In this document: piece after piece, positions 15,671 to 23,557 of the stretch
Numbering within the stretch: position 1 is the first letter of the stretch
Layout of the letters: the number at the start of each line of letters is the position of its first letter
Virus record (IMG/VR): IMGVR_UViG_3300029286_000066
Coordinates: 1-47,887 of that record
Strand: one strand, 5' to 3'
Origin: a virus
Length of the DNA stretch: 47,887 bases
Notes under the pieces: model-generated
Database searches by the model: none
What the model saw: only the letters and a program-made list of their open reading frames with translations
Told to the model about the DNA's origin: nothing
Made by a program: the position numbers and the translations under genes

Positions 15671-15894
15671 GATTTCTCCTTATTTTTACGATAATCAAGA
15701 ATCATGGCAAGATTAGCAACATCTACCCAATCTTCTCGGTCTATGTTATCATAAAGTTTTTCTTTCAAACGTCTTGTGGGCATAAGCTTTTCTAAGTTCC
15801 ATCCATTATATCCATGTGTTGCTTTTTAATGAATCAACTTATTGACCATCTTTCCAAAGAATACTACTGTAGCATCCCAAAGAGTCTTATTCAT
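15667..15894 (-). pseudogene. Small gene interrupted by an in-frame TAA
   Basis: From ATG 15894, behind AAGGAGG, one frame reads 22 codons, then TAA at 15826-15828, then continues open for 52 more codons ending at 15667 with a stop overlapping the next ATG. Both parts look like one protein: VVFFGKMVNKLIH, stop, then ATHGYNGWN...EDWVDVANLAMILDY, the last a pattern common in small phage proteins. A single C-to-T change (CAA to TAA) would explain it. There is no good internal start for the second part. It is read as a recent nonsense mutation; readthrough cannot be excluded. Confidence 0.55.
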
Positions 15895-15903
15895 AAGACC
15901 TCC

Positions 15904-17031
15904 TTAGTAAGGAACATCATCGTCATAACGGTCAATAGGTTCTTCTTCCTTTATCTTTTTAAGAGAAGGTTTAGGCTTTTCTGGTTCAGCACTTGCCACT
16001 TTGCTAATCTGCATCAAAGCATGAAGAAACTCACCACTTGAAAAGAAAAGTTTATCACCTGCCCAAGAAAGAGTAGTAGATTTCTGGAGAATCTGTGAAA
16101 GAAATCTATTATTGATTCCTATATCAATTGGTTCTCCATCATATTTACACTTCAGTGTTTTCTCTACCCAACCTAAATCGTTAGCAGCTTTAACAGTTAT
16201 CTCATTATCTTCAATGCGCAGGTATGAAGCTCTCCCCGTTCTGTCAGATAGATCCGAAGCAAGCATTGTAACATTGTCAAGAGTTGCTTTAAGATCAGAT
16301 GGCAGTTCAATAGAAGAATAGTCGGAAACATTTTTAAACAGATTTTGAATCTTTTCTACAGGCAAATCTCCTTGAATGAATCCTGTGCTGAAAGTTACAC
16401 CATCTTCAGTTCTGTAATGTCCCCATTTGTTATTGATGCAGTATTCAACGACAGGGAATTTAGAAAGTTCCATCACTTCTTTGCTGAAGATATTGAAATC
16501 ACTTTCATTAATTTCGGAAGACATTGTGTATTGGCTGATTCTGTTTCCATCAGTAGCATAACATTTATCTCTAACAACGGAGACACATGCTCTTACTCCA
16601 GCACTAAGATCAGGAGAAGCAGAGAAAGCACAAAGAGAAATACCATCTACAAAGTCTTCAGGAAGAGGTCTCCATTCTTCCATTCCTGACATCATGTTAG
16701 CAATGATTTCGGGAAGATTGTTTTGATCTTCATTAATCGTAGCCATTGATGATGTAGTTGTTTTTGATCTGACCTTGATCTTGTTATCTTTCAGATCAAT
16801 AGTGATTTGTTCATCAGTGATTCCGTCAATGAGACGGAAGAACTCAATGCCTTTTACAGAGAATTCAAAATCACAAACAAAAGGAGTAGTGATAAGAATC
16901 TTATCATTGAATGTGGCTATCAGATTATCGAAAAAGATAAAGTGGGTAGCCTGTGCAACAAATTCTCTCTTTGCTAAACCGGGGTGTAACATTGATAGTC
17001 TATCTCTTAATTCGGATCTTCCTACTTTCAT
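15904..17031 (-). CDS. DNA polymerase sliding clamp (DnaN-like)
   Basis: A 375-residue protein with the three-fold repeated beta-alpha-beta pattern of a DnaN-type beta clamp. N-terminal MKVGRSELRDRLSMLHPGLA resembles the first clamp helix. The middle has VVRDKCYATDGNRISQY, the typical 'ATDG.RL' clamp motif. The C-terminus (DKLFFSSGEFLHALMQI) is followed by a disordered acidic/lysine tail. It encircles DNA and tethers the polymerase at 12747-15281. Its first 27 codons are a second, diverged copy of a 5' end that remains upstream at 17653-17742, because an endonuclease gene has entered the gene. Confidence 0.82.
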   Translation of the reverse strand: MKVGRSELRDRLSMLHPGLAKREFVAQATHFIFFDNLIATFNDKILITTPFVCDFEFSVKGIEFFRLIDGITDEQITIDLKDNKIKVRSKTTTSSMATINEDQNNLPEIIANMMSGMEEWRPLPEDFVDGISLCAFSASPDLSAGVRACVSVVRDKCYATDGNRISQYTMSSEINESDFNIFSKEVMELSKFPVVEYCINNKWGHYRTEDGVTFSTGFIQGDLPVEKIQNLFKNVSDYSSIELPSDLKATLDNVTMLASDLSDRTGRASYLRIEDNEITVKAANDLGWVEKTLKCKYDGEPIDIGINNRFLSQILQKSTTLSWAGDKLFFSSGEFLHALMQISKVASAEPEKPKPSLKKIKEEEPIDRYDDDVPY

Positions 17032-17650
17032 TAGTTCCTCCTATTTTATTTAATACAGCAAATCTCCCAAATAATTCTTTAGCTTTCTCATTGTAAGCTA
17101 AAGCCGCTTCTTCTTTTGTTGAGTAAAAACCTATATGTATTCTCACTTCTTTTCCTATTTGGGCTTTCCATTTGTTCATTTGTTTGTGAAAATACACACC
17201 TCTGTACCCAGAAGTGTTATGTTTGGGTAATTTTTTCTTCATTTGGTTTTGACTGCTTGTTATAACTTGTAAATTTTGCTTAGTATTATTTAAGGTGTTT
17301 CCGTCTATATGATCAGGAAGAATAAACATGCCAGAAGAAGATCTTCCTAATATTAGATTATGCAAAGCACCAATTTGTCTATTCCGTACATATTTTTCTT
17401 TGCTAGAAAGGCCCCATCGGTATGGGAAACACTTGTCCATATCTTCTTCATCAATGATGGCTTCTGCTACTTTTTCCATATTTTTATTATAAATAGAAAT
17501 TAAACAAATGTTTCCTTTTTTAATGTATTCATTAGGATCATATTTCGTTCTTTCTAAAGTATGCCCATGCTTTAGGATTTGTTGGTAATGTCTTCCGCAA
17601 TATCCTTTAGCAGATTGTTTTTGAGAGCAATTAAATTGTAAGCATTTCAT
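17000..17650 (-). CDS. HNH-AP2 homing endonuclease
   Basis: 216 residues. An N-terminal Zn-finger-like module (CLQFNCSQKQSAKGYCGRHY) comes first, then an HNH core with LPDHIDGNTLNNTKQNLQV (H, N and H/N positions visible). A C-terminal AP2 domain (SGYRGVYFHKQMNKWKAQI, IHIGFYSTKEEAALAYNEKA) binds DNA. This is the typical architecture of freestanding phage HNH homing endonucleases. Its last 11 codons overlap the start of the clamp gene and include its ribosome binding site. It lies exactly between the orphaned and replacement 5' ends of the clamp gene. Confidence 0.88.
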   Translation of the reverse strand: MKCLQFNCSQKQSAKGYCGRHYQQILKHGHTLERTKYDPNEYIKKGNICLISIYNKNMEKVAEAIIDEEDMDKCFPYRWGLSSKEKYVRNRQIGALHNLILGRSSSGMFILPDHIDGNTLNNTKQNLQVITSSQNQMKKKLPKHNTSGYRGVYFHKQMNKWKAQIGKEVRIHIGFYSTKEEAALAYNEKAKELFGRFAVLNKIGGTNESRKIRIKR

Positions 17651-17652
17651 AA

Positions 17653-17742
17653 TTATTTTTCCTGAGCAACAAATTCCCTTTTTGCTAGTCCTGGTTTAAG
17701 TGCTGCTAATTTGTCTCTTAGCTCCTTACGATTCACTTTCAT
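17653..17742 (-). pseudogene. Orphaned 5' end of the sliding-clamp gene
   Basis: An ORF of 29 codons behind AAGGAGAAGACTAA encodes MKVNRKELRDKLAALKPGLA and then KREFVAQEK. By my alignment the first 27 residues match the clamp N-terminus at 21 positions, while DNA identity is only about 65%, mostly through synonymous changes. The match ends exactly where the HNH gene begins. This is the original clamp 5' exon, cut off by the endonuclease insertion. It may still be translated as a 29-residue peptide. Confidence 0.8.
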
Positions 17743-17911
17743 TTAGTCTTCTCCTTACGGTTAGAATAGTGTTGCAGTCTTTGATATAATAGAATGTTAG
17801 GAGACGGTTATAACTTAAACCCATCTCCGTAATACGATCAGCCATTGCTTGTTCTTTCTCTATTTTAGCAAGCAAGGGAAAATTACCGGATAAGAATAAA
17901 TCCAAAATCAT
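17726..17911 (-). CDS. Hypothetical protein (61 aa)
   Basis: It starts with hydrophobic ILDLFLSGNFPLLAKI, then helical sequence (EQAMADRITEMGLSYNRLLTF) and a basic end. The ATG has AGAAGG 4 nt upstream. Its 3' end overlaps the orphaned clamp start by 17 nt, so the pair may have been coupled before the endonuclease entered. No family recognised. Confidence 0.5.
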   Translation of the reverse strand: MILDLFLSGNFPLLAKIEKEQAMADRITEMGLSYNRLLTFYYIKDCNTILTVRRRLNESES

Positions 17912-17960
17912 TTACCTTCTTTCTCTATTCTATTGATAGTTTAGCACACAATTTAAAAAT

Positions 17961-18830
17961 TTAGTCGAAAATATTTTGTTTATTTGCGGTCCAGGCCCAA
18001 GGATATTCGGGTTGGCTCTTTTCAAGATCGAGGAAGTAAAGCAGATTGATTACATCTCTTAATTCACCATCATTGCATACACCTTTTTGAGTTACTACTT
18101 CTACTCTCCGTTTATCTTTACGGTCTGTCCAACTCTCATTACTTTTAAGAACATACCCAGGAGTGACTTGTTTGAACAGAGTCTTTCCTATTGGGATTCC
18201 TCTTTCTTCACAATAGTTGGTGATGTATTCACGTTCCATAGGAGCTAAATTTCTAAAGTGTTCTGAATCACCAACAGCTTTAGATCGGGAAGAAACAGCT
18301 ATTGAGTATGGAGGCAAGTCGTATCGGAATATTCCATTCTTTATTCTTGGAACAAGGATAATACCGAAACGAGAGTATTGGGCCCAGCTCGTGGAATCAA
18401 CACTTGCCCAGGGAAACATATTAATGATCGAAGGTGTCGCTATACCAAATCCATGCACTTTATGTGTAGGATAAAAATCAGATTCTTTTGTGCAAATCTT
18501 TTCAAAAACTGTTCTTAGGAACGGTTCTAATGCTCTTCCTTTTGCAGATGCTAAACCTCCTACTGCAAAATAAGGATATTCCATACACATATCAAGATAT
18601 TTTAGAGGTTCATCTAAGTGATAAACAGGGATGGGATTGAGACCAGCATCTTCCATAATCTTCTGGTTCTTCCATGTTTCTTCAGCAGAGCCAATAGAAT
18701 CAAGATTTGCATAGACTTCTAATTCATCCTCATGTTCTTTGACAAACTCTATGTACTCTTTTATGTTTATGGAAGTTTTGTTTTGATGGGCACTGTAGGC
18801 ACCTGAATCTAGGAAGAGCTTTGATTTCAT
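17961..18830 (-). CDS. dpdA: DpdA-like transglycosylase inserting 7-deazaguanine into DNA
   Basis: 289 residues with the TGT/DpdA fold signature: LFLDSGAYSA (5-14, catalytic-region Asp), VYANLDSIG (about 54-62), a conserved VYHLDEPL, AVGGLAS (about 95) and HGFGIATP then DSTSWAQY. These match phage DpdA proteins, tRNA-guanine transglycosylase relatives that exchange guanine in DNA for preQ0 or preQ1. It lies in the same operon as QueC, FolE, QueE and QueD, which make that base. The DNA would gain resistance to many restriction enzymes. Zn-binding cysteines of tRNA TGT are not obvious here, as in other DpdA proteins. Confidence 0.82.
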   Translation of the reverse strand: MKSKLFLDSGAYSAHQNKTSINIKEYIEFVKEHEDELEVYANLDSIGSAEETWKNQKIMEDAGLNPIPVYHLDEPLKYLDMCMEYPYFAVGGLASAKGRALEPFLRTVFEKICTKESDFYPTHKVHGFGIATPSIINMFPWASVDSTSWAQYSRFGIILVPRIKNGIFRYDLPPYSIAVSSRSKAVGDSEHFRNLAPMEREYITNYCEERGIPIGKTLFKQVTPGYVLKSNESWTDRKDKRRVEVVTQKGVCNDGELRDVINLLYFLDLEKSQPEYPWAWTANKQNIFD

Positions 18831-19126
18831 GTACTTATCACTCCTAAGAATAACTGTGGTGTTATGCTTACGTCATCGACATAAATATCGAATCTAGGTT
18901 TTCCAAGAATGAGCTTGTGGTACATCACCCCATGTTTATCTAACCATCTTTTTGTAACAGTTCTGTCAGAAGGATAACGAGCAGTGAACAAGGTGATATG
19001 ATCACCAGCAAAATACAATTCATTAACAACATTAATCATTGGCCAGTAAGGAGTTCTATCTGCATAATTCTGCCCTTCTGTTTCAATAGTCAAAGTTCCG
19101 TCAAGGTCTATACCGTATCGTTTCAT
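18827..19126 (-). CDS. HAD-like phosphatase (small)
   Basis: DLDGTLT (7-13) is the HAD nucleophile motif, LFTARYPS (about 46) gives the threonine motif, and KLILGKPRFDIYVDDVS gives the Lys and acidic motifs. At 99 residues it is the compact cap-less type that often hydrolyses 5'-nucleotides or polynucleotide 3'/5' ends. It overlaps dpdA and queC by 4 nt, so it belongs to the modification operon. It could dephosphorylate a pathway intermediate, for example at the FolE-QueD step, but this is inferred from position only. Confidence 0.7.
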   Translation of the reverse strand: MKRYGIDLDGTLTIETEGQNYADRTPYWPMINVVNELYFAGDHITLFTARYPSDRTVTKRWLDKHGVMYHKLILGKPRFDIYVDDVSITPQLFLGVIST

Positions 19127-19791
19127 TTTAACCTCTTTATTACTTTCCCGACTTCTCGGATGATTGTTTCGTTTCGTTCCGGAATATAATGAATACCTTC
19201 TCTTGCTTTTTCTAAGTATGTCAGCATCAAATCAAGATTGTTAAAGACAGGAACATCAATGCCGTTTGCAGACAGGGCACACCAGCGTCTAAAACATGCC
19301 CCACATTTACCACATTCTTTTTCATAACTTCCAGAATAACAAGAGATAGTGGAAAGAAGCTCTTTGGCTGTGCCACCGTTATTAAGAAACCATTTAACCA
19401 CTTGCTCTTTAGTCATATCCCAGAAAGGAGATATGACTTCGATAGGTCTTCCCATCATATAGGTCATCATCATTGACCAATCAACAAAGATTTCCTTATT
19501 TTTATCATTCACCTTGTCGTCTTTAAGCCCGGCAATAACGATTGTATCCGAATAATGGTTAGCAAGTAAAGCAAGGTGAAGATTTCTGTAAGGGATATAA
19601 GCATTTTCTCCCTCTTGCCTGTCTCCTAATTTAATACTGTGTTCAATGACGGTATCTGGAATCAATCTTCGGACTACTTCAAGTTCTTTGACAGAGTAGG
19701 GAGTTCCTAGATTGAAATAGACAGTAGGTGGTCTGTCATAGTAGTGATAGGCAACGAATGAATCTAAACCGCCTGAGAATAAAAGGATCAT
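19123..19791 (-). CDS. queC: 7-cyano-7-deazaguanine synthase (QueC)
   Basis: The PP-loop ATP site SGGLDS is at residues 6-11. The C-terminal zinc site has cysteines in CYSGSYEKECGKCGAC (Cx8CxxCxxC), characteristic of QueC. It converts 7-carboxy-7-deazaguanine from QueE to preQ0 with ATP and ammonia. 222 residues is normal length. The operon holds the complete preQ0 route (FolE, QueD, QueE, QueC). The next gene downstream, after the HAD gene, is dpdA. Confidence 0.88.
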   Translation of the reverse strand: MILLFSGGLDSFVAYHYYDRPPTVYFNLGTPYSVKELEVVRRLIPDTVIEHSIKLGDRQEGENAYIPYRNLHLALLANHYSDTIVIAGLKDDKVNDKNKEIFVDWSMMMTYMMGRPIEVISPFWDMTKEQVVKWFLNNGGTAKELLSTISCYSGSYEKECGKCGACFRRWCALSANGIDVPVFNNLDLMLTYLEKAREGIHYIPERNETIIREVGKVIKRLK

Positions 19792-19792
19792 T

Positions 19793-20782
19793 TTAATCCT
19801 CCAATCCGTGAATGTAATTTCTAATAGATAGTTGACCAGATTTAATCAAATGACTATCCACATGAGTGTTCCATAAACAACCCGGACACATATCAGAAAC
19901 TTGTTTCTTCCAAATTTCTGTGAACAGTTCAAAGTGGGCAGACAAATCCCAAAGTTTAATATCAGATAAACCTTTGATATAGAAATCATCACAAGGCCTC
20001 ATAGATCCATCACAATCTACTGTGACGAAGGATGGAAACAAATCATTTGCACAATTCCAAGTAAATAAAGTGTTATCAGTGGCATCACTTTTTAATCTGT
20101 TGATGAATGGTTTACTTGCATGGCAGAGATAACCTTCTTCCTTCATGAAGTAAACTTTTTTCAGCACCTCACAAAGATCCTTTGCATCTTTAGCAGAAAA
20201 CAAAAGATTAGGATCATTACCTTTTACTTTAGAACCTGGTTGATGTCTGTCAGGATGAATGATGTCAAAGAATGTCCAGATATTATCCTCGGACATTTCT
20301 TCAATCACACTCGGAAGCATTTTATAGTTTTGCTTTGTCAGAGTCATGACTACGGCACAATCTCTGATGGGTTTGAAACGTCGGAAAGATTTGATTACTT
20401 CTAAAGCTTTTTTCGACTTAGCTTGTGAGCTACGATCATCACAAACAGCGTCGTACGACGTGGTAATTGAGCGGAGACCGTGCTCATGAAGTATTTGCAG
20501 CTTCATGTCAAGATCAGTAGTGACGCCGCTTGTAATGACAGTGGTGTGCATTCCTAATCCTTCTGCAAACTGAATGACTTCAGGAAGTTTATCGAAGTCG
20601 GCTAGCGGCTCAGCTCCATATATAGCGACCAGTTTACATCCAAGTTCTCTAAGATCCACCATTCCCTTCTTCCATTGAGTAAGAGTCGGAGTGTTGCACT
20701 CACCCGTTGCCATAGCACAATAAGAGCATTTCAAAGGACAGGTACGACTCCAGAGCAATTCGCACTTCACCAACTTCATCAT
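19793..20782 (-). CDS. Radical SAM protein of the 7-deazaguanine cluster, novel role
   Basis: A CxxxCxxC motif (residues 15-22, CPLKCSYC) binds the SAM-cleaving 4Fe-4S cluster. Then comes a GAEPL motif (for GGEP) near 55, followed by a TIM-barrel-like repeat. The C-terminus holds extra cysteines (CANDL, VDCDGSMRPCDDF, MCPGC) resembling a SPASM/twitch auxiliary cluster. It is not QueE (a separate gene has that). It sits between FolE and QueC with 4-nt overlap or 1-nt spacing, so it is part of the pathway or of a following step. Possible roles: modification of preQ0 or of the base in DNA. The ATG pair at 20782/20779 leaves the start uncertain by one codon. Confidence 0.8.
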   Translation of the reverse strand: MMKLVKCELLWSRTCPLKCSYCAMATGECNTPTLTQWKKGMVDLRELGCKLVAIYGAEPLADFDKLPEVIQFAEGLGMHTTVITSGVTTDLDMKLQILHEHGLRSITTSYDAVCDDRSSQAKSKKALEVIKSFRRFKPIRDCAVVMTLTKQNYKMLPSVIEEMSEDNIWTFFDIIHPDRHQPGSKVKGNDPNLLFSAKDAKDLCEVLKKVYFMKEEGYLCHASKPFINRLKSDATDNTLFTWNCANDLFPSFVTVDCDGSMRPCDDFYIKGLSDIKLWDLSAHFELFTEIWKKQVSDMCPGCLWNTHVDSHLIKSGQLSIRNYIHGLED

Positions 20783-21357
20783 ACACCTCTCGATAGTTTA
20801 ATCAGTTCAAGCCCTTCTTGCCGAGTAGCAAGATTATCTTTAAAACTTCCAGCTACTACAGAGGTTGTCATACCACCTCCACTTTGTTGTTTAATTCCCC
20901 GGCAAGACATGCAGGAATGTTCCGCTTTCATGATAAGCATTACTCCAAGAGGCCTGACTGTTTTTATAAAGAAATTGACAATCTCTTGGGTAAGTTTTTC
21001 TTGTAGTTGAGGACGTGCTGCAAAGTAATTGATGATACGGTTTGCTTTTGATGCTCCGATTAAATGCTTTGCAGGTATGTACATAAAGTGAGCTACACCC
21101 CGAAATGTTAGAAAATGATGGGAGCACATAGACACAAACGGTATATTGTCAAGCAGGATTATCTGATCATACTTTTCTGTGTTCGGAAAGACTGTGATTT
21201 TAGGAATGTTTGCTTCGTCGATACCGGAAAAGAACTCCTGACAGTACATCCGCGCTATCCTGTCAGGAGTATCGGTAAGATTAGGGTCAGACAAGTCCAA
21301 CCCTAATCCTTCCGATAACATACGAGTTAAGCAATCCTTTACGATTGCTTGATTCAT
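20779..21357 (-). CDS. folE: GTP cyclohydrolase I (FolE)
   Basis: MCSHHFLTFRG (about 76-86) holds the Zn-binding Cys and catalytic His. IPAKHLIGASKANRIINYFA (about 93-112) and EHSCMSCRGIKQQ (about 145-157) complete the FolE signature. 192 residues is slightly shorter than bacterial FolE (about 220) but contains all key residues. It converts GTP to dihydroneopterin triphosphate, the first step toward preQ0. Many host genomes also encode FolE, so a phage copy boosts flux. It overlaps the radical SAM gene. Confidence 0.92.
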   Translation of the reverse strand: MNQAIVKDCLTRMLSEGLGLDLSDPNLTDTPDRIARMYCQEFFSGIDEANIPKITVFPNTEKYDQIILLDNIPFVSMCSHHFLTFRGVAHFMYIPAKHLIGASKANRIINYFAARPQLQEKLTQEIVNFFIKTVRPLGVMLIMKAEHSCMSCRGIKQQSGGGMTTSVVAGSFKDNLATRQEGLELIKLSRGV

Positions 21358-21965
21358 TACTGCTTAATCAACCGGTAAACGCCGTCTTTGTTCTCAATGA
21401 GCAATTCGCGGGAGTCAATGAGATGTTTGATGTGACCTTTGACGCCGAGTTTTGAACGCCCTGATTTTGCAACGAGGTCTTCGAGAGAGATGGGAGTTCC
21501 AGGGGCAAGAAGATCATCAAGCATAGCTGCCTGGGTACCGAGCTTGTGACCGAAACATGATTTCTCCGTAGAAGCTTTCTCCTTCTTCGGCTTCGGTTCC
21601 TTCTTCGGTTTCGGTTCTTTGGCGGGTTTTTCTTTCTTCTCTTTGACAGGAGTGGGCTTCTCAGCAACCGCTTTTTCTGCTACGGGGGCAGCTTCGGCTC
21701 CTTCTTCGGCTTCCGAGAAACACTCATTGTAGAAGTCGATGATTTCATCGGGAAGGTTGTTGACCACTTCATCATCAATAGCTCTGATAGCGGTGTCAAA
21801 AGCAGCAGCCAAAGTTTCTTTAGAAACAGCAACCGTTTTGATCTTTTTTCCAGTGATGAAAGGAAGCTCAGTCTCTTCACCTTCTACTGTTGCAGTGTAG
21901 GTGGCTACGTTAAGAGCTGCGGCCATCTTCTTCAGGGCATCTACATTAATCTTGTCCAAATTCAT
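21357..21965 (-). CDS. Charged-linker protein with C-terminal winged helix
   Basis: 202 residues in three parts: an N-terminal acidic alpha/beta domain (1-100); a linker of repeated E/K/P (KEPKPKKEPKPKKE, about 125-138); and a C-terminal winged helix (residues about 150-202: AMLDDLLAPGTPISLEDLV, GRSKLGVKGHIKHLID). The wHTH probably binds DNA. It overlaps folE by 1 nt and is the first gene of that transcription unit, behind an extended -10 promoter. It could be a regulator of the modification operon or a DNA-binding accessory. I recognise no family for the first domain. Confidence 0.68.
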   Translation of the reverse strand: MNLDKINVDALKKMAAALNVATYTATVEGEETELPFITGKKIKTVAVSKETLAAAFDTAIRAIDDEVVNNLPDEIIDFYNECFSEAEEGAEAAPVAEKAVAEKPTPVKEKKEKPAKEPKPKKEPKPKKEKASTEKSCFGHKLGTQAAMLDDLLAPGTPISLEDLVAKSGRSKLGVKGHIKHLIDSRELLIENKDGVYRLIKQ

Positions 21966-22020
21966 ACTTCTTTCCTCCTTAGATTGAGTTACCTGGGAAT
22001 TATTTCCCCTGTTTGAAACA

Positions 22021-22029
22021 AGTATATCA
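22021..22029 (-). promoter_or_regulatory. Extended -10 promoter
   Basis: The minus strand reads TGATATACT at 22029-22021, an extended -10 (TG-N-TATACT). The -35 at about 22044-22049 (TAAAAT) is weak. It is followed by a GGGAA-ATAA-TTCCC hairpin and AAGGAGGAAAG before the gene at 21965. It would drive the winged-helix/FolE/QueC/DpdA genes. Confidence 0.6.
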
Positions 22030-22108
22030 TACTTTCTTAAAAAATTTTAACTTTTTTAGAAAATATTTTATAATCCCTGTAAGTTAGCAAGGTCATTGAT
22101 CTTTTCTT

Positions 22109-22804
22109 TTACGGAACTTTAATAACTTTGTGGAGCTGCACATTCAACACAAAATCTCCGATTTCTTCATACATTAACCATGATAAAAGTTTTCTTGGAG
22201 ACAATGGTTTGATAGCTGAAAATGCTGATCTTGCCGAACAGTTTGTGTGTTGTTCCAACCATTGTTTCATTGTCAAAGCATCCATTAAATCTTTTTTGTT
22301 TCTGATTGGGTATTTAATCCAATCCCATGAGGCCAATTCAGATGCTGCTTTTTTAAACAGTCTTAAGTATTCCACAGCAGAGATTTTATTTCCATAACAA
22401 TTCAAAGGTTTGTAATCCATCACAATTGTCAGATTTTGAAAGTCTGCAAAAGATTTTTGAAGGGCTATTAAAGAATTAGGAACTTTTATTGTGCCGTTAG
22501 TTTCAACAGTGACATTGAAATTGAGACTTATTAATTTAGAAATTAACAAGTCAACACCTTTCTGCAAGAAAGGTTCTCCTCCAGTGATTGTCACATTTCT
22601 TGTAGGGCAAGGAAGATCCGTTAACATATTAACTATTTCTTTTTGATTCATGTCTATGCCGTATCCTATCGCTTGTGTATCGGGAGTGTCACAAAAAGAA
22701 CATCTTAGATTGCAGCCTTGAAAACGGATGAACGTGCAGACGCTTCCTTGATGACTACCGCATACTTCTCCGTTAATACTCTGAAAGATACTATGCACCT
22801 TCAT
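22109..22804 (-). CDS. queE: 7-carboxy-7-deazaguanine synthase (QueE)
   Basis: 231 residues starting at 22804 behind AAGAGG. CNLRCSFCDTPD (about 31-42) is the QueE radical SAM motif. TITGGEPFLQ (about 72) is the SAM-binding GGEP, and VETNGT follows. QueE turns the QueD product 6-carboxytetrahydropterin into 7-carboxy-7-deazaguanine. The N-terminal SINGEVCGSHQGSVCTFIRF matches the QueE family lid. An in-frame upstream ATG at 22834 is rejected because it lies within the preceding gene. Confidence 0.9.
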   Translation of the reverse strand: MKVHSIFQSINGEVCGSHQGSVCTFIRFQGCNLRCSFCDTPDTQAIGYGIDMNQKEIVNMLTDLPCPTRNVTITGGEPFLQKGVDLLISKLISLNFNVTVETNGTIKVPNSLIALQKSFADFQNLTIVMDYKPLNCYGNKISAVEYLRLFKKAASELASWDWIKYPIRNKKDLMDALTMKQWLEQHTNCSARSAFSAIKPLSPRKLLSWLMYEEIGDFVLNVQLHKVIKVP

Positions 22805-23003
22805 ATTTTTTACCTCTTGGTTTTCTGTAAACAAATCTTATACGGTTTATGCCAAGAATATCCATAAGATCAGTTACCGTCATGCGTTCTAAGTTTTCCC
22901 ATGTGCAAAAACGACCGCTCCCCCCTGCTTTATCTACAGCCGATAAAAGAGTTTTGTGCATTTGTAAAGCTTTCTTTCTTAACTCAGGTCTTACAGTTGC
23001 CAT
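22791..23003 (-). CDS. Hypothetical protein between QueD and QueE (70 aa)
   Basis: It starts at 23003 (MATVRPELRKKALQM) behind GGGGGAGATAAT. A helical N-terminus is followed by GGSGRFCTWENLERMTVTDL and a basic C-terminus (YRKPRGKKYEG), which resembles a small DNA-binding helical protein. Its stop overlaps the queE start by 14 nt. No family recognised; its role in the base-modification route is unknown. Confidence 0.6.
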   Translation of the reverse strand: MATVRPELRKKALQMHKTLLSAVDKAGGSGRFCTWENLERMTVTDLMDILGINRIRFVYRKPRGKKYEGA

Positions 23004-23004
23004 A

Positions 23005-23382
23005 TTATCTCCCCCATTCTGCTCGCCATTCAGCATAAGATGAACTTGTTTCCCATAATCGTACTTTTTCAAGTGTGAAATCTTCGATACCAAGTAACGA
23101 ATGGGCAATGCTTTCAACCATTATTTCCGCAGTAGGATTTTCAAAACAGATATTTAAATCCCGATGATCGTAAAGATCAAGAACCTTCTGTTGTATGATC
23201 ATTTTAAGTACGGTGAAATCCATGATCATTCCTTTAGCAGGTCCCGATTGCTTGACTACTCCAGATACAGTCACTTCAAGTTTGTAAGTATGTCCGTGAA
23301 GATTCTTACATAGACCTTTGTGATTAGGCAATCGGTGAGCTGCATCAAATGTAAAGATTTTTGTTATTGATAATTTAGCCAT
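23005..23382 (-). CDS. queD: 6-carboxytetrahydropterin synthase (QueD)
   Basis: It starts at 23382 (MAKLSITKIF) behind GAAGGAGAAACAA. FDAAHRLPNHKGLC (about 12-25), then NLHGHTYKLEV (about 27-37), carry the Zn-binding histidines and catalytic Cys of the QueD/PTPS family. LYDHRDLN (about 72) and PTAEIMVE (about 83) are also conserved. It converts dihydroneopterin triphosphate from FolE to 6-carboxytetrahydropterin. 125 residues is family-normal. Confidence 0.92.
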   Translation of the reverse strand: MAKLSITKIFTFDAAHRLPNHKGLCKNLHGHTYKLEVTVSGVVKQSGPAKGMIMDFTVLKMIIQQKVLDLYDHRDLNICFENPTAEIMVESIAHSLLGIEDFTLEKVRLWETSSSYAEWRAEWGR

Positions 23383-23557
23383 TTGTTTCTCCTTCATAAT
23401 CTTGTAGTGGACACCAGTCAGGTATCTTTTCCTTATTGATGTATTTCTTTTTGCTTATCACCCTGAAGTTTTTTTCTTCACAAACATAGACATCGTTGAA
23501 TTTGTACCAACCTTGGTGAGGACAATCTCTGCATTGTTTTACTACTATATGTTTCAT
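23375..23557 (-). CDS. Small Zn-binding protein (60 aa)
   Basis: Cysteines at CRDCPHQG (residues 9-16), VCEEKN and WCPLQDY suit a zinc site. The pattern (Cys pair, aromatic/basic middle, final WCPL) is common in short early phage proteins. It is preceded by AGGAGGAATAA and its 3' end overlaps queD by 8 nt. No function assigned. Confidence 0.6.
   Translation of the reverse strand: MKHIVVKQCRDCPHQGWYKFNDVYVCEEKNFRVISKKKYINKEKIPDWCPLQDYEGETNG

Noticed and set aside
15826-15828. Stop-codon reassignment (TAA read as amino acid)
   Set aside because: Most genes in the window end with TAA at sensible places next to RBSs and overlaps; a single exception is better explained as a mutation.
17000-17742. 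Group I intron containing the HNH gene in the clamp gene
   Set aside because: The downstream clamp gene has its own start, RBS and full N-terminus, and no intron core is visible; the orphaned upstream 5' end stops after two further codons.
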